64,000 bases of DNA from CAVXJN01 sp963762165 (GCA_963762165.1 CAVXJN010000001.1:744001-808000); one strand, 5' to 3'; shown: positions 9,015-18,313, numbered from the stretch's first letter. Numbers and translations: made by a program. The notes: generated from the letters alone by a model not told the origin.

Positions 9015-9037
9015 AAACTTGGCCAAATTTCAAGTTT
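9015..9037. promoter_or_regulatory. Inverted repeat AAACTTG-N9-CAAGTTT between lptF and pepA
   Basis: A perfect 7-base inverted repeat with a 9-base spacer sits in the AT-rich middle of the 147-base divergent region between lptF and pepA. The position suits a dimeric repressor covering both promoters. I could not place convincing -35/-10 pairs for either gene, so the assignment is inference from position and symmetry only. Confidence 0.35.
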
Positions 9038-9107
9038 AGTAGTCGCCGCGGTCCCGGATCCCCCTCGACATCAGAGGCGACCCAGGCAACGCTCCGGAGC
9101 ATATTGT

Positions 9108-10607
9108 ATGGAATACAACGTCAAAAGCGGTAATCCCGAAAAACAACGTAGTGCCTGTGTGGTCGTAGGCGTGTTCGAGCCGCGGAAACTATCTGCCGCA
9201 GCCGAAGAACTCGACCGTGCTGCCGACGGGATGCTGTCCTCGCTGGTGCGACGCGGCGACATGGAAGGAAAGTCGGGCCAGACATTGATGTTGTACAACG
9301 TACCCAATACGCTCTGCGATCGCGTGCTGTTGGTGGGATGCGGTAAAGAACGCGACTTTGATGACCGCCAGTTCCGCAAATCCATTGCCACCGCTGTTCG
9401 TTTGTTGAACGACGGCGGCGCCATGGAAGCGGTGTGTTACCTCACCGACGTGCCGATCAAAAGCCGCGATAGTATCTGGAAAGTCCGCCAGGCCGTCATC
9501 GAAGTGCAATCCGCACTGTATCGGTTCGACCAGCTCAAGAGCAAGAAGGACACGCAACGCCGTCCGTTGCGAAAAATCACCTTCAGCGTCCCCAGTCGGC
9601 GGGATCTGGGCGAATGCGAACAAGCATTGAGCCAGGGCCAAGCCATCGCCAATGGCATGCAATTGGCGCGCGATCTGGGAAACCTGCCGGGCAACATTTG
9701 TACACCGAGCTATCTCGCCGATCAAGCCAAGGCGCTGGGCAAGGAATTCCGTCGCGTGAAAGTGAACGTACTGGAAGAAAGCGACATGGAAAAGCTCAGC
9801 ATGGGCGCGTTGCTGTCGGTATCCCGAGGCAGCCGGCAACCGGCCAAGTTGATCACCATGGAATACCGTGGCGGACCCAAGGATCAGAAACCGGTGGTGT
9901 ACGTCGGCAAAGGCCTTACGTTCGATGCCGGCGGTATATCCATCAAGCCCGCACAGGCCATGGATGAGATGAAATACGACATGTGCGGCGCAGCCGGCGT
10001 ATTCGGCGCCATACGCGCATGCGCCGAACTGCAATTGCCGATCAATGTCGTCGGCGTCGTACCGAGTTCGGAGAATCTCCCCGACGGTGCTGCCAACAAG
10101 CCGGGCGATATCGTCACCAGCATGTCTGGGCAGACCATCGAAGTGCTGAATACCGACGCCGAAGGGCGCCTCATTCTGTGCGACGCACTTACCTACAGCG
10201 AACGCTTCGAACCCGCAGTAGTAGTGGACATGGCGACACTGACCGGCGCTTGCGTAATTGCCTTGGGTGCTCATGCTCACGGGTTGTTGGGTAACAACAA
10301 GCCACTGATCCACGATCTGCTCAGTGCCGGCAAGGAAGTCGGCGATCGCGCGTGGGAACTGCCGCTGTGGGACGAGTACCAGTCGCAGCTCGACAGCAAC
10401 TTCGCCGACATGGCCAATATCGGCGGGCGCGAAGCCGGCACGATCACCGCCGCCTGCTTCCTGTCCCGTTACACGAAGAAAATGCGGTGGGCGCATTTGG
10501 ACATCGCCGGTACCGCCTGGTTGTCGGGCAAAGACAAAGGAGCGACTGGGCGTCCGGTTCCGTTGCTGGTCCAGTTTCTCCTCGATCGGCTGCGAGGCGC
10601 GGCCTGA
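9108..10607 (+). CDS. pepA: Leucyl aminopeptidase (M17), PepA
   Basis: 499 residues, the normal length for bacterial PepA. Start chosen at ATG MEYNVKSGN, as the region upstream is non-conserved. The catalytic half holds the metal-binding lysine and aspartate in VGKGLTFDAGGISIKP and the family signature NTDAEGRLILCDAL, with further conserved glycine-rich sequence to the end. PepA is a hexameric manganese/zinc aminopeptidase releasing N-terminal residues. In enterobacteria it also binds DNA, though that cannot be read here. It is followed by holC, as is usual. Confidence 0.96.
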   Translation: MEYNVKSGNPEKQRSACVVVGVFEPRKLSAAAEELDRAADGMLSSLVRRGDMEGKSGQTLMLYNVPNTLCDRVLLVGCGKERDFDDRQFRKSIATAVRLLNDGGAMEAVCYLTDVPIKSRDSIWKVRQAVIEVQSALYRFDQLKSKKDTQRRPLRKITFSVPSRRDLGECEQALSQGQAIANGMQLARDLGNLPGNICTPSYLADQAKALGKEFRRVKVNVLEESDMEKLSMGALLSVSRGSRQPAKLITMEYRGGPKDQKPVVYVGKGLTFDAGGISIKPAQAMDEMKYDMCGAAGVFGAIRACAELQLPINVVGVVPSSENLPDGAANKPGDIVTSMSGQTIEVLNTDAEGRLILCDALTYSERFEPAVVVDMATLTGACVIALGAHAHGLLGNNKPLIHDLLSAGKEVGDRAWELPLWDEYQSQLDSNFADMANIGGREAGTITAACFLSRYTKKMRWAHLDIAGTAWLSGKDKGATGRPVPLLVQFLLDRLRGAA

Positions 10608-10642
10608 TCCGGCTGGGCTGCGATTGCACACAGCGCGCTGAC

Positions 10643-11068
10643 ATGACCCGGGTGGATTTCTATGTACTGGCCGAATCCGATGCCACCGCCGCTGAACTGC
10701 TGGCGTGCCGACTGGCGGAAAAAATCTACAAACTCGGCCATCAAGTGTATGTGCATACGGAATCGGACGCTCAAGCACAGCGTCTCGACGGCCTGCTGTG
10801 GACGTTTCGCCCCGGGAGTTTCGTTCCCCACGGCCGTCAAGGCGGCGAATCCCCAGAGCAGGTGCCGGTACTTATCGGATGCGGCGAAGAGCCGGCGTCC
10901 CATACCGATGTTCTGGTGAACCTGGCGACGGAAGTGCCGGGATTTTTCAGCCGCTTCGAACGTGTTGCGGAACTGGTCGCCGGCGAACCCGAGCAGCGCG
11001 CAATGGCCCGTGAACGATTCCGTTTCTACCGAGACCGTGGTTATGAACTGCAAACGCACAATCTCTGA
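10643..11068 (+). CDS. holC: DNA polymerase III chi subunit HolC
   Basis: 141 residues, the usual length. TRVDFYVLAESD at the N-terminus, CRLAEKIYKLGHQVYV, and the C-terminal RFRFYRDRGYELQTHNL match HolC. It acts in the clamp-loader complex, linking to single-strand binding protein through the chi-psi pair. The position between pepA and valS is strongly conserved in gammaproteobacteria and supports the call. A 36-base gap separates it from pepA. Confidence 0.93.
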   Translation: MTRVDFYVLAESDATAAELLACRLAEKIYKLGHQVYVHTESDAQAQRLDGLLWTFRPGSFVPHGRQGGESPEQVPVLIGCGEEPASHTDVLVNLATEVPGFFSRFERVAELVAGEPEQRAMARERFRFYRDRGYELQTHNL

Positions 11069-11077
11069 CGGCACCCT

Positions 11078-11362
11078 ATGAGTGACGGTTACCAACCAGT
11101 TGACGGAGAGACGAACGCGATCCCGACCTTGGACGTAATGGTCGGCGACGATGGCGAATCGTCCGCGGGTGCGGAATTGGAACGCATGGCGGCGCATATC
11201 GACAGCGAGTTGCAGTTCGAATTCGAGAAGATCGTGACGAATGCCGTTAACGAAGCAGTCACCCAGGCTTTGACGTCTTACCACGAAAAAGCCCGGGCAC
11301 TGGTATTACGCGAACTTGCCGCTCAAGTCGGCCAGATTCCGGATTCCACCGATTCGGAATAG
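11078..11362 (+). CDS. Small hypothetical protein between holC and valS
   Basis: 94 residues, starting 9 bases after holC. Acidic and highly charged, with no signal peptide or membrane segment. A helical stretch from about residue 33 to 85 (LERMAAHIDSELQFEFEKIV and on) could form a coiled coil or helical hairpin. I do not recognise the family. The short spacing, codon use like its neighbours and the conserved locus argue that it is a real gene co-expressed with the polymerase and tRNA synthetase genes. Confidence 0.7.
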   Translation: MSDGYQPVDGETNAIPTLDVMVGDDGESSAGAELERMAAHIDSELQFEFEKIVTNAVNEAVTQALTSYHEKARALVLRELAAQVGQIPDSTDSE

Positions 11363-11438
11363 CGCTGAAGCGCCGGGGCGCACGAGCGCTCAGGGCAACC
11401 ATCCATTTGCCACATCGTTTGAGACCGACGTCCACACC

Positions 11439-14261
11439 ATGGAAAAAACCTACGATCCGCAGTCCATCGAGCAACGCTGGTACCAGACCTGGGAAGACCG
11501 CGGCTACTTCGCACCGCAGGAAAACCCGGCGACGCGGCCCTACTGCATTATGATTCCGCCACCCAACGTGACCGGTAGCCTGCACATGGGCCACGCGTTC
11601 CAGGATACGATCATGGACGCCTTGACCCGTTACCACCGCATGCGCGGTGACGAAACGCTCTGGCAGGCAGGGTCAGACCATGCCGGGATCGCCACTCAGA
11701 TGGTGGTGGAGCGACAACTCAATGCCGCCGGCAAGACGCGCCATGACCTCGGGCGAGAAGCTTTCCTCGACCAAGTGTGGGAATGGAAATCCGAATCCGG
11801 TGGCACCATCACCCGGCAACTGCGGCGTATGGGCGCCTCCCTCGACTGGTCGCGCGAACGTTTCACCATGGACGAGGGATTGTCGGAAGCAGTGAAGGAA
11901 GTATTCGTGCGCCTGCACGAGGAGGGTTTGATCTACCGGGGCAAACGCCTGGTGAACTGGGATCCGGTGCTGCACACCGCGGTCTCCGACCTGGAAGTCA
12001 TTTCTGAAGAAGAGCCCGGATTCCTGTGGCACATGCGCTATCCCCTTGCCAATGGCAGCGGTCATGTGGTGGTCGCGACCACGCGTCCGGAAACCATGCT
12101 CGGCGACGCTGCGGTCGCCGTGCATCCGGATGACGAACGCTATCGGCACTTGCTCGGCCAATTGATCGAACTACCTCTCACCAAGCGCAGGATTCCGGTG
12201 ATCGCCGACGATTATGTCGACCCGGAGTTCGGAAGCGGTTGCGTCAAGATCACGCCTGCTCACGATTTCAATGACTACCAGGTCTGGCTGCGGCATCGTG
12301 ACGAATCTGCAATTGCGTCACTTCCCAACGGCGGTCTGATCAACATCTTCTCCGCGAGCGCGAGTATCGTCGACAGGGGGGATGACAACGGCGAGCTGAT
12401 CCCTGCCGATCTCAACGGCATGGACCGTTACGACGCACGCAAGCAAGTGGTGCAGAAGTTGGAATCCCTGGGGCTACTGGAAAAAACCGACGATCACAAG
12501 CTCATGGTGCCGCGCGGCGACCGCTCGGGTGCGGTGATCGAACCGTTTCTCACCGATCAGTGGTACGTAAAGGTGACGCCCTTGGCACAGCCTGCCGTGC
12601 AGGCGGTCGAGGACGGCCGCATCCGATTCGTCCCTGATAACTGGAAGAACACTTATTTCGAGTGGATGCGCAATATCGAAGACTGGTGCATATCGCGTCA
12701 GATCTGGTGGGGCCATCGCATTCCGGCCTGGTACGACGACAAAGGCGACGTCTATGTCGGTCGCAGCGAGCAGGAGGTGCGCAGCAAGCACGGAATCGGC
12801 GATTCGATTCCACTGGTCCAGGACGAAGACGTGCTCGACACCTGGTTCTCGTCCGCGTTGTGGCCCTTCTCGACTCTCGGCTGGCCGCACGCCACGGCGG
12901 CTCTGGAACGCTTCTATCCGACCAGCGTGCTGGTCACGGGCTTCGACATCATTTTCTTCTGGGTGGCCCGAATGATCATGATGGGCCTGAAGTTCATGGA
13001 TGACGTGCCATTCCGCGAAGTCTACATCCATGGTTTGGTGCGAGACGCCCACGGCCAGAAAATGTCCAAATCCAAGGGCAACGTACTCGACCCCATTGAC
13101 CTCATCGACGGCATTGAACTCGAGGCGCTGATCGCCAAGCGCACCAGCGGCCTGATGCAGCCGCGGATGGCAAAGAAAATCGAAAAACAGACCCGCACCG
13201 ACTTTCCCGACGGCATACCCGCATTCGGGACCGACGCCCTGCGCTTCACGTTCGCGGCCCTGGCCACCACTGGCCGCGATATCAACTTCGACCTGGGCCG
13301 CATTGAAGGTTATCGCAACTTCTGCAACAAGCTGTGGAACGCCGCCCGCTACGTGCTCATGAATACCGAGGAACACGACTGCGGCCAGCAGGGAGGCGAG
13401 GTCGAATTGTCGGTGGCCGACCGGTGGATCGAGTCGCGCCTGCAGCGCACCGTCAACCAGGTTCATGAGTCGGTCGCACAATACCGACTGGATCTGGCTG
13501 CGCAGGCCTTATATGCATTCGTCTGGGAAGAATACTGCGACTGGTACCTGGAACTGTCCAAGCCAGTGCTGGCAAATCCACACAGCACGCCGCAAGCGCA
13601 ACGGGGCACCCGGCGCACCCTGGTGCGCGCGCTGGAAACGGTGCTGCGCCTGGCGCACCCGATCATGCCCTTCATCACCGAGGAAATCTGGCAGCGAATC
13701 GCCCCCCTCGCCGGCCGTAGCGGCGCTACGGTCATGCTCGCGCCTTATCCGCCTGAAAGTGAACAGGAACTGGACACCGACGCGGAAGCGGAGATGCAAT
13801 GGGTTATGGAGTTCATCCTCGGCATCCGCAAAATCCGCAGCGGCATGAACATTGAGCCGCGCAAGCCATTGCCGGTATTACTGGACAATGCCGCCGATTC
13901 CGATCGCCGGCGTCTGCAAGCCAACCGCCATTACCTGGAAGCAGTTGGCCGCACCGAATCGATCCAGGTGCTGGCGGCCGGCGAGTCGGCGCCGGAGTCG
14001 GCAACAGCGTTGGTGGGAGAACTCAAGGTATTGATTCCTATGGCCGGCCTGATCGACAAAGAGGCCGAAAGCCGGCGCCTTGGGAAAGATATCGAGCGTT
14101 TGGAACGGGAAATCGAGCGCGGCGAACGCAAACTCGAAAATTCCGAGTTTGTTTCCAAGGCACCGGCCGCCGTGGTCGAAAAAGAACGGGGCAAGGTTGC
14201 GGAAATGCGCAAGTCTCTGGCGCAGCTGCAGGAACAATTGGCCCGTATTCGGCGGCTTTGA
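11439..14261 (+). CDS. valS: Valyl-tRNA synthetase
   Basis: 940 residues, class I synthetase charging tRNA-Val with valine. Start at MEKTYDPQSIEQRWY. The HIGH motif is HMGH at 49-52 within PPPNVTGSLHMGHAF; the KMSKS motif appears as QKMSKSKGNVLDP. The editing (CP1) domain shows TTRPETMLGD. The C-terminal arm LIDKEAESRRLGKDIERLE and beyond is the expected coiled coil. An insertion near residues 565-590 (LIAKRTSGLMQPRMAKKIE) is common in proteobacterial ValS. The gene is complete and in frame. Confidence 0.97.
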   Translation: MEKTYDPQSIEQRWYQTWEDRGYFAPQENPATRPYCIMIPPPNVTGSLHMGHAFQDTIMDALTRYHRMRGDETLWQAGSDHAGIATQMVVERQLNAAGKTRHDLGREAFLDQVWEWKSESGGTITRQLRRMGASLDWSRERFTMDEGLSEAVKEVFVRLHEEGLIYRGKRLVNWDPVLHTAVSDLEVISEEEPGFLWHMRYPLANGSGHVVVATTRPETMLGDAAVAVHPDDERYRHLLGQLIELPLTKRRIPVIADDYVDPEFGSGCVKITPAHDFNDYQVWLRHRDESAIASLPNGGLINIFSASASIVDRGDDNGELIPADLNGMDRYDARKQVVQKLESLGLLEKTDDHKLMVPRGDRSGAVIEPFLTDQWYVKVTPLAQPAVQAVEDGRIRFVPDNWKNTYFEWMRNIEDWCISRQIWWGHRIPAWYDDKGDVYVGRSEQEVRSKHGIGDSIPLVQDEDVLDTWFSSALWPFSTLGWPHATAALERFYPTSVLVTGFDIIFFWVARMIMMGLKFMDDVPFREVYIHGLVRDAHGQKMSKSKGNVLDPIDLIDGIELEALIAKRTSGLMQPRMAKKIEKQTRTDFPDGIPAFGTDALRFTFAALATTGRDINFDLGRIEGYRNFCNKLWNAARYVLMNTEEHDCGQQGGEVELSVADRWIESRLQRTVNQVHESVAQYRLDLAAQALYAFVWEEYCDWYLELSKPVLANPHSTPQAQRGTRRTLVRALETVLRLAHPIMPFITEEIWQRIAPLAGRSGATVMLAPYPPESEQELDTDAEAEMQWVMEFILGIRKIRSGMNIEPRKPLPVLLDNAADSDRRRLQANRHYLEAVGRTESIQVLAAGESAPESATALVGELKVLIPMAGLIDKEAESRRLGKDIERLEREIERGERKLENSEFVSKAPAAVVEKERGKVAEMRKSLAQLQEQLARIRRL

Positions 14262-14353
14262 CCCGAAAACCCTTCAGAATCCACGCGAACGGGTCGATAT
14301 GACCAATACGCGGAATGCGCCGGAGATCCACGGACTGGTCGCCGCCGTTTACT

Positions 14354-14382
14354 TTGTTACAGCAATATCCAATACTTACAGT
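14354..14382 (+). promoter_or_regulatory. Candidate sigma-70 promoter before the RpfG-like gene
   Basis: TTGTTA and TACAGT separated by 17 bases lie about 50 bases before the ATG of the HD-GYP regulator gene, in an AT-rich part of the 171-base gap after valS. The -35 matches the consensus at four of six positions. It would drive the regulator and the adjoining sensor gene. An open frame through this gap has no recognisable content and is not called. Confidence 0.4.
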
Positions 14383-14432
14383 GCTTTTGCCGGACTTTGC
14401 CGGTCGCAAGGCACCAGCAGATCGGGAATGCC

Positions 14433-15491
14433 ATGACGCGTATCGTGATCATCGACGACCAAGCTATCAGTCGAAAGCTGCTGGACAAACTGATCGGCAC
14501 CATTGAACAATCCGCGGAGGTTCGTTCATTTTCGGATCCGATCGAGGCGCTGGCCTGGATCGAACAAGACACGCCCGACCTCGTACTCACGGATTACAAG
14601 ATGCCCAATTTGGATGGGATTTCGTTCACGCGGCTGTTCCGGCAGCTTCCCGATTGTATGGACGTACCGCTGGTCATGGTCACCTGTATCGAGGATCGCG
14701 AAATCCGCTACCAGGCGCTCGAGGCGGGGGCCACCGACTTTCTGACCAAACCCGTGGATCAAGTGGAATGCCGCGCCCGGTGTCGCAACCTGCTCACCAT
14801 GCGCCGCCAGCAGCACATTATCAAAGACCGCAATCGCTGGCTCGAATCCCGGGTCTCGGAAGCGACTGGCGCGGTCCGCACCCGGGAACGGGAGACGTTG
14901 ATTCGATTGGCGAAAGCCGGCGAATACCGGGATGAGGAAACCGGCAACCACGTACTGCGCATGGCTCGCTATTCGCAATTGATCGCCGAGGAACTGGGCC
15001 TGCCGGCGCAGGAAAGCAAGTCCATCGGCATTTCGGCGCCCATGCACGACATCGGCAAAATCGGCATTCCCGATGCGATCCTGTTGAAGCCCGGCAAACA
15101 TACGCCCGAAGAATTCGCCATCATGAAGCGGCATACTTTGATCGGTTACGACATTCTCAAGGAAAGCCCGTCCAAATATCTGCAAATGGGCGCCACGATC
15201 GCTGTCGGCCACCATGAAAAGTTCGACGGCAGCGGCTACCCTTACGGGCTGCGGGCCGAGGAAATTCCGCTGTGTGCGCGCATCGTCGCCGTAGCGGATG
15301 TGTTCGATGCGTTGACTTCGGTGCGGCCATACAAGCACGCCTGGCCGGTACAAGATGCTGTCTCCTACCTACGCAAACAACGCGGAAGCCATTTCGATCC
15401 TGCGTGCGTGGACCGGTTTCTGGCGCGACTGAACCGGGTCATGGATATCTATCGAGAACTATCGGACGAGCCAGCTCGACAAACTCAATAA
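14433..15491 (+). CDS. HD-GYP response regulator (RpfG-like cyclic-di-GMP phosphodiesterase)
   Basis: 352 residues. The N-terminal receiver domain has acidic residues in VIIDDQ, the phospho-acceptor in LVLTDYKMPNLDG and the conserved lysine in FLTKPVD. The C-terminal HD-GYP domain has NHVLRMARYS, HDIGKIGIPD, KRHTLIGYDIL and HHEKFDGSGYPYGL, so the metal ligands and the GYP signature are intact. Such proteins degrade cyclic di-GMP. The domain order and the hybrid sensor two bases downstream match the RpfG/RpfC pair that senses diffusible fatty-acid signal in xanthomonads. No rpfF-like synthase is in the window, so the signal is unknown. Confidence 0.92.
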   Translation: MTRIVIIDDQAISRKLLDKLIGTIEQSAEVRSFSDPIEALAWIEQDTPDLVLTDYKMPNLDGISFTRLFRQLPDCMDVPLVMVTCIEDREIRYQALEAGATDFLTKPVDQVECRARCRNLLTMRRQQHIIKDRNRWLESRVSEATGAVRTRERETLIRLAKAGEYRDEETGNHVLRMARYSQLIAEELGLPAQESKSIGISAPMHDIGKIGIPDAILLKPGKHTPEEFAIMKRHTLIGYDILKESPSKYLQMGATIAVGHHEKFDGSGYPYGLRAEEIPLCARIVAVADVFDALTSVRPYKHAWPVQDAVSYLRKQRGSHFDPACVDRFLARLNRVMDIYRELSDEPARQTQ

Positions 15492-15493
15492 TC

Positions 15494-18067
15494 ATGCGCG
15501 GCACCACGGACGAAAACCAGCGCGACAGAGCATCGAATCCAGTCGACGACGACGAAGCTAGTCTGGCGCTCGGCGGCGCGCTGGAGCAGGACATCTTGCG
15601 GCTGCTGCTGGTAGGCGCCGCGAGCGCCTATCTGCTTTTGTCCGTCCCCGACCACGGCCGATCCGGGGCGCCCACCATCGCCGCCGCAGCGGCCGTGCTC
15701 GGTGCGTTGGTTCTGCTCGCATTGGGTATTTTCCTGCCGCGGCCGTCGGTGCAACGTCGCATGTTTACGATCCTCTTCGATACCGTCGCCATCACCGGCG
15801 GTATGCAGCTCGGCGGCGCTGCCGGCGCGCCGCTGTACTTGCTTTACCTCCTGTCCGCTTTCGGCAACGGCTTTCGATTCGGCCTGCCCTTTCTATATCT
15901 CACTACTTCCCTCAGCTTGATCGGTTATCCGTTGGTGGTCATGAATTCGCCGTTCTGGCTCAGTCACATGGCCCTGGCCGTCGGTTTCTGGATCGGGTTG
16001 GCTACCCTGCCGGTGTATGTGGCATTCATGTTCAAGCGGCTATACCGGGCGATCAGGCGCGGTGAACGAGCAACCAGCGAACAGGCCCGGTTTCTGATCG
16101 AAGCGGGGCAGGAACTGCGCCCGCCGCTGAACCGGTTGCTTGGTGTATCCGATCTGCTGCGGGAAACGTCCCTGAGTCGAGAGCAGCGTGAGTTCGCTGA
16201 CACAATCTGCGAATCCGCAAATACTGCGGTAGCCGTGATGGACAATATCGTCGACTACTCCGCCATTTCAGGGGGGACGATCAGTCTTCGCCGCACAGAG
16301 TTCGATTTGCACAATATGCTCAATGGCGCGGTGCGCCTGTTACGGGAGCAGGCGAACAAGCGCAGCATGAGCCTGGGCCTGCAGATCGACCCGCGAACGC
16401 CGTACCAACTCACGGGCGCACCCGCGCAGTTGCGCCAGGTCCTTTCCAACCTGATTACCAACGCAGTGGCCTTTGCTCGCCACGGGCGACTCGACGTGCG
16501 TGTTCGACCGTTGCGAGCTAACGACACCGGCACAATCCTGCGTTTCGAGATCGAACAAAACGGAAGCGGCGAGGCAGCACGCCTCCTTACCCGCGTCAGC
16601 GACCGGGCGCGGCGTGAGGCGTCGACAACGACCCCCTATGACGGCACCGCCCTCCGGGCAGTTGTCGCCGTCGAACTGGTCAAGCTCATGGGCGGCACGA
16701 TCGGAGTCGAGAATCAAGAGGCGGGCGCGTCCACCGTATGGTTCGAACTGCCGTTCAGTCCCAGCCCTGCTGAGGACGTTGCGGTCACTTCGTTACAGCA
16801 CACGCGGGTCCTACTGGTTTCCGATGAGCGAAGCCCGAATATTGGAGTGGTGACCGGGTGCCTGGGGGAATGGGGAGTACAGCTCGAAACGAACGATAGC
16901 GCCAGTGGCGCGTTCGTACGAGCCGAATCCGAACTGCGCCGCGGCCACTGCTACCATGTGATCATCGTCGACAAATTGCTGATCGACATCGACGCCAGAC
17001 AGTTCGCCCGGGCGCTGCGCAAGGTCACGAGCAGTGCCGACACGGCATTGGTGCTTATCACCAGAGAAGACAACGATTTGGAGCACCGTTCGCTGCTCGA
17101 GGCCGGATATTCATGCCTGCTATCCTCCCCCGTGGACAAGAAACTGCTTTTCAACGCGTTGCATTCGGCGCCTGTTGTCGAGCGGCGCGGCGGCGAACGC
17201 ATCGTGCCGCTGCGCGCGCGCATCAATCGTGTCGGCACCGCGGGCAGATCGCGGATCCTGGTAGCGGAAGATAATCCGACCAGCCAGAAATTCATCGCCC
17301 GCGTCCTGGAACGGGCCGGACATGAAGTGGATTTGGTGCACAATGGCGAAGAAGCGCTGGATGCATTGGAATGCGGCGACTACGACCTGGTCATGCTGGA
17401 CATGCATATGCCTGTAATGGACGGCGTGCAAACCGCCAAGCTGTACCGTTTCATTTATCCCAACAAGAACAACCTGCCGTTCGTAATGCTGACTGCCAAC
17501 GCCACCACGGAAGCAAAATTGGAGTGTGAAGCAGCCGGCATCGAAACGTTTCTCACCAAACCCATCGAAGCACCCCGACTCCTGGAAATAATCGAACGCA
17601 TTCTCGAGCGCCACAGTGGCGGCGACCTACCCGACCTTCGCACTGATCGCGATCTGCTGCGGCAACGGGAACGGCCGGCGGCAACCGAACTTTTCGACGG
17701 CGCGCCCGTTCTCAATCTCGCGAGCCTCCAGGAAGTTGAGAGCCTCGGGCGCGGCAGCGATTTCTTTCACGAGCTGATTCAGGGTTTTATCCGGGACGGT
17801 AATGGACTGCTCGAAAAAATGCAGGAGTCTCTGTCGCAGGAGGACTATGCGGATTTTCGCGATGCCAGCCACGCGCTGAAGGGCAACGCAGGCAGCATAG
17901 GCGCGGTGAAACTCTACAAGAGCTGCTTACAGGTGGAGCGCATGAGCCGAGCGGATTTTGAACTGTTGGGAGTACAGACGCTGATCGACATTCGCGGTGA
18001 TTTTCGCCAAGCCTGCACCGCGCTGATCGAATATTCCAAGAAGCTTGGACAAAACGCCAGCAATTGA
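15494..18067 (+). CDS. RpfC-like hybrid sensor with degenerate kinase core, two receivers and HPt
   Basis: 857 residues, starting 2 bases after the HD-GYP gene. About five membrane helices lie at 32-180, with the RpfC-like stretch APLYLLYLLSAFGNGFRFG. The dimerisation helix reads EAGQELRPPLN where kinases have SHELRTPLN: residue 206, the expected phospho-histidine, is glutamine (CAG at 16109-16111). The ATPase domain keeps an N-box-like NLITNAVAF but lacks clear DxGxG and GxGxG boxes. A first receiver (IIVDK) is partly degenerate; the second is canonical (VAEDNP, VMLDMHMPVMDG, FLTKPIE). The HPt domain keeps its histidine (ASHALKGNAG, residue 793). It may act as a relay or allosteric scaffold. 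Confidence 0.85.
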   Translation: MRGTTDENQRDRASNPVDDDEASLALGGALEQDILRLLLVGAASAYLLLSVPDHGRSGAPTIAAAAAVLGALVLLALGIFLPRPSVQRRMFTILFDTVAITGGMQLGGAAGAPLYLLYLLSAFGNGFRFGLPFLYLTTSLSLIGYPLVVMNSPFWLSHMALAVGFWIGLATLPVYVAFMFKRLYRAIRRGERATSEQARFLIEAGQELRPPLNRLLGVSDLLRETSLSREQREFADTICESANTAVAVMDNIVDYSAISGGTISLRRTEFDLHNMLNGAVRLLREQANKRSMSLGLQIDPRTPYQLTGAPAQLRQVLSNLITNAVAFARHGRLDVRVRPLRANDTGTILRFEIEQNGSGEAARLLTRVSDRARREASTTTPYDGTALRAVVAVELVKLMGGTIGVENQEAGASTVWFELPFSPSPAEDVAVTSLQHTRVLLVSDERSPNIGVVTGCLGEWGVQLETNDSASGAFVRAESELRRGHCYHVIIVDKLLIDIDARQFARALRKVTSSADTALVLITREDNDLEHRSLLEAGYSCLLSSPVDKKLLFNALHSAPVVERRGGERIVPLRARINRVGTAGRSRILVAEDNPTSQKFIARVLERAGHEVDLVHNGEEALDALECGDYDLVMLDMHMPVMDGVQTAKLYRFIYPNKNNLPFVMLTANATTEAKLECEAAGIETFLTKPIEAPRLLEIIERILERHSGGDLPDLRTDRDLLRQRERPAATELFDGAPVLNLASLQEVESLGRGSDFFHELIQGFIRDGNGLLEKMQESLSQEDYADFRDASHALKGNAGSIGAVKLYKSCLQVERMSRADFELLGVQTLIDIRGDFRQACTALIEYSKKLGQNASN

Positions 18068-18079
18068 CGACGTCTTAGA

Positions 18080-18313
18080 TCAGACGCCGCTGAACTTCAG
18101 TACCAGCATCACCACGCCCACCAGGGTGCCGACGAACAACGCGGTAAAGATCAAGCCAACGATGATGTAGGCGGCAGGCCGGCCTTTGGTGAAATCCCGT
18201 TCGTGAGCGTGGCGGCCCCGCACTCCAAACATCGCCGCAATTACGCTGGCGACGACATGCAGCAGACCGACCTGTTGCTCGTGGTCTTTGTGCTGTTCGT
18301 TCGAATCCGACAT
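18080..18313 (-). CDS. DUF2970-family small membrane protein
   Basis: 77 residues. The pattern LLHVVASVIAAMFGVRGR, RDFTKGRPAAYIIVGLIF and one strong C-terminal membrane helix matches DUF2970, a family of small inner-membrane proteins without known function. It is convergent with the sensor gene (12 bases apart). The window gives no further clue to its role. Confidence 0.8.
   Translation of the reverse strand: MSDSNEQHKDHEQQVGLLHVVASVIAAMFGVRGRHAHERDFTKGRPAAYIIVGLIFTALFVGTLVGVVMLVLKFSGV

Noticed and set aside
9189..10778. A 529-codon minus-strand frame across pepA and holC
   Set aside because: Antisense shadow of pepA; low-complexity composition and no motifs.
14299..14436. Short frame starting MTNTRNAPEIHG between valS and the HD-GYP gene
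   Set aside because: No ribosome binding site of note, overlaps the predicted promoter and the start of the next gene, and resembles nothing known.
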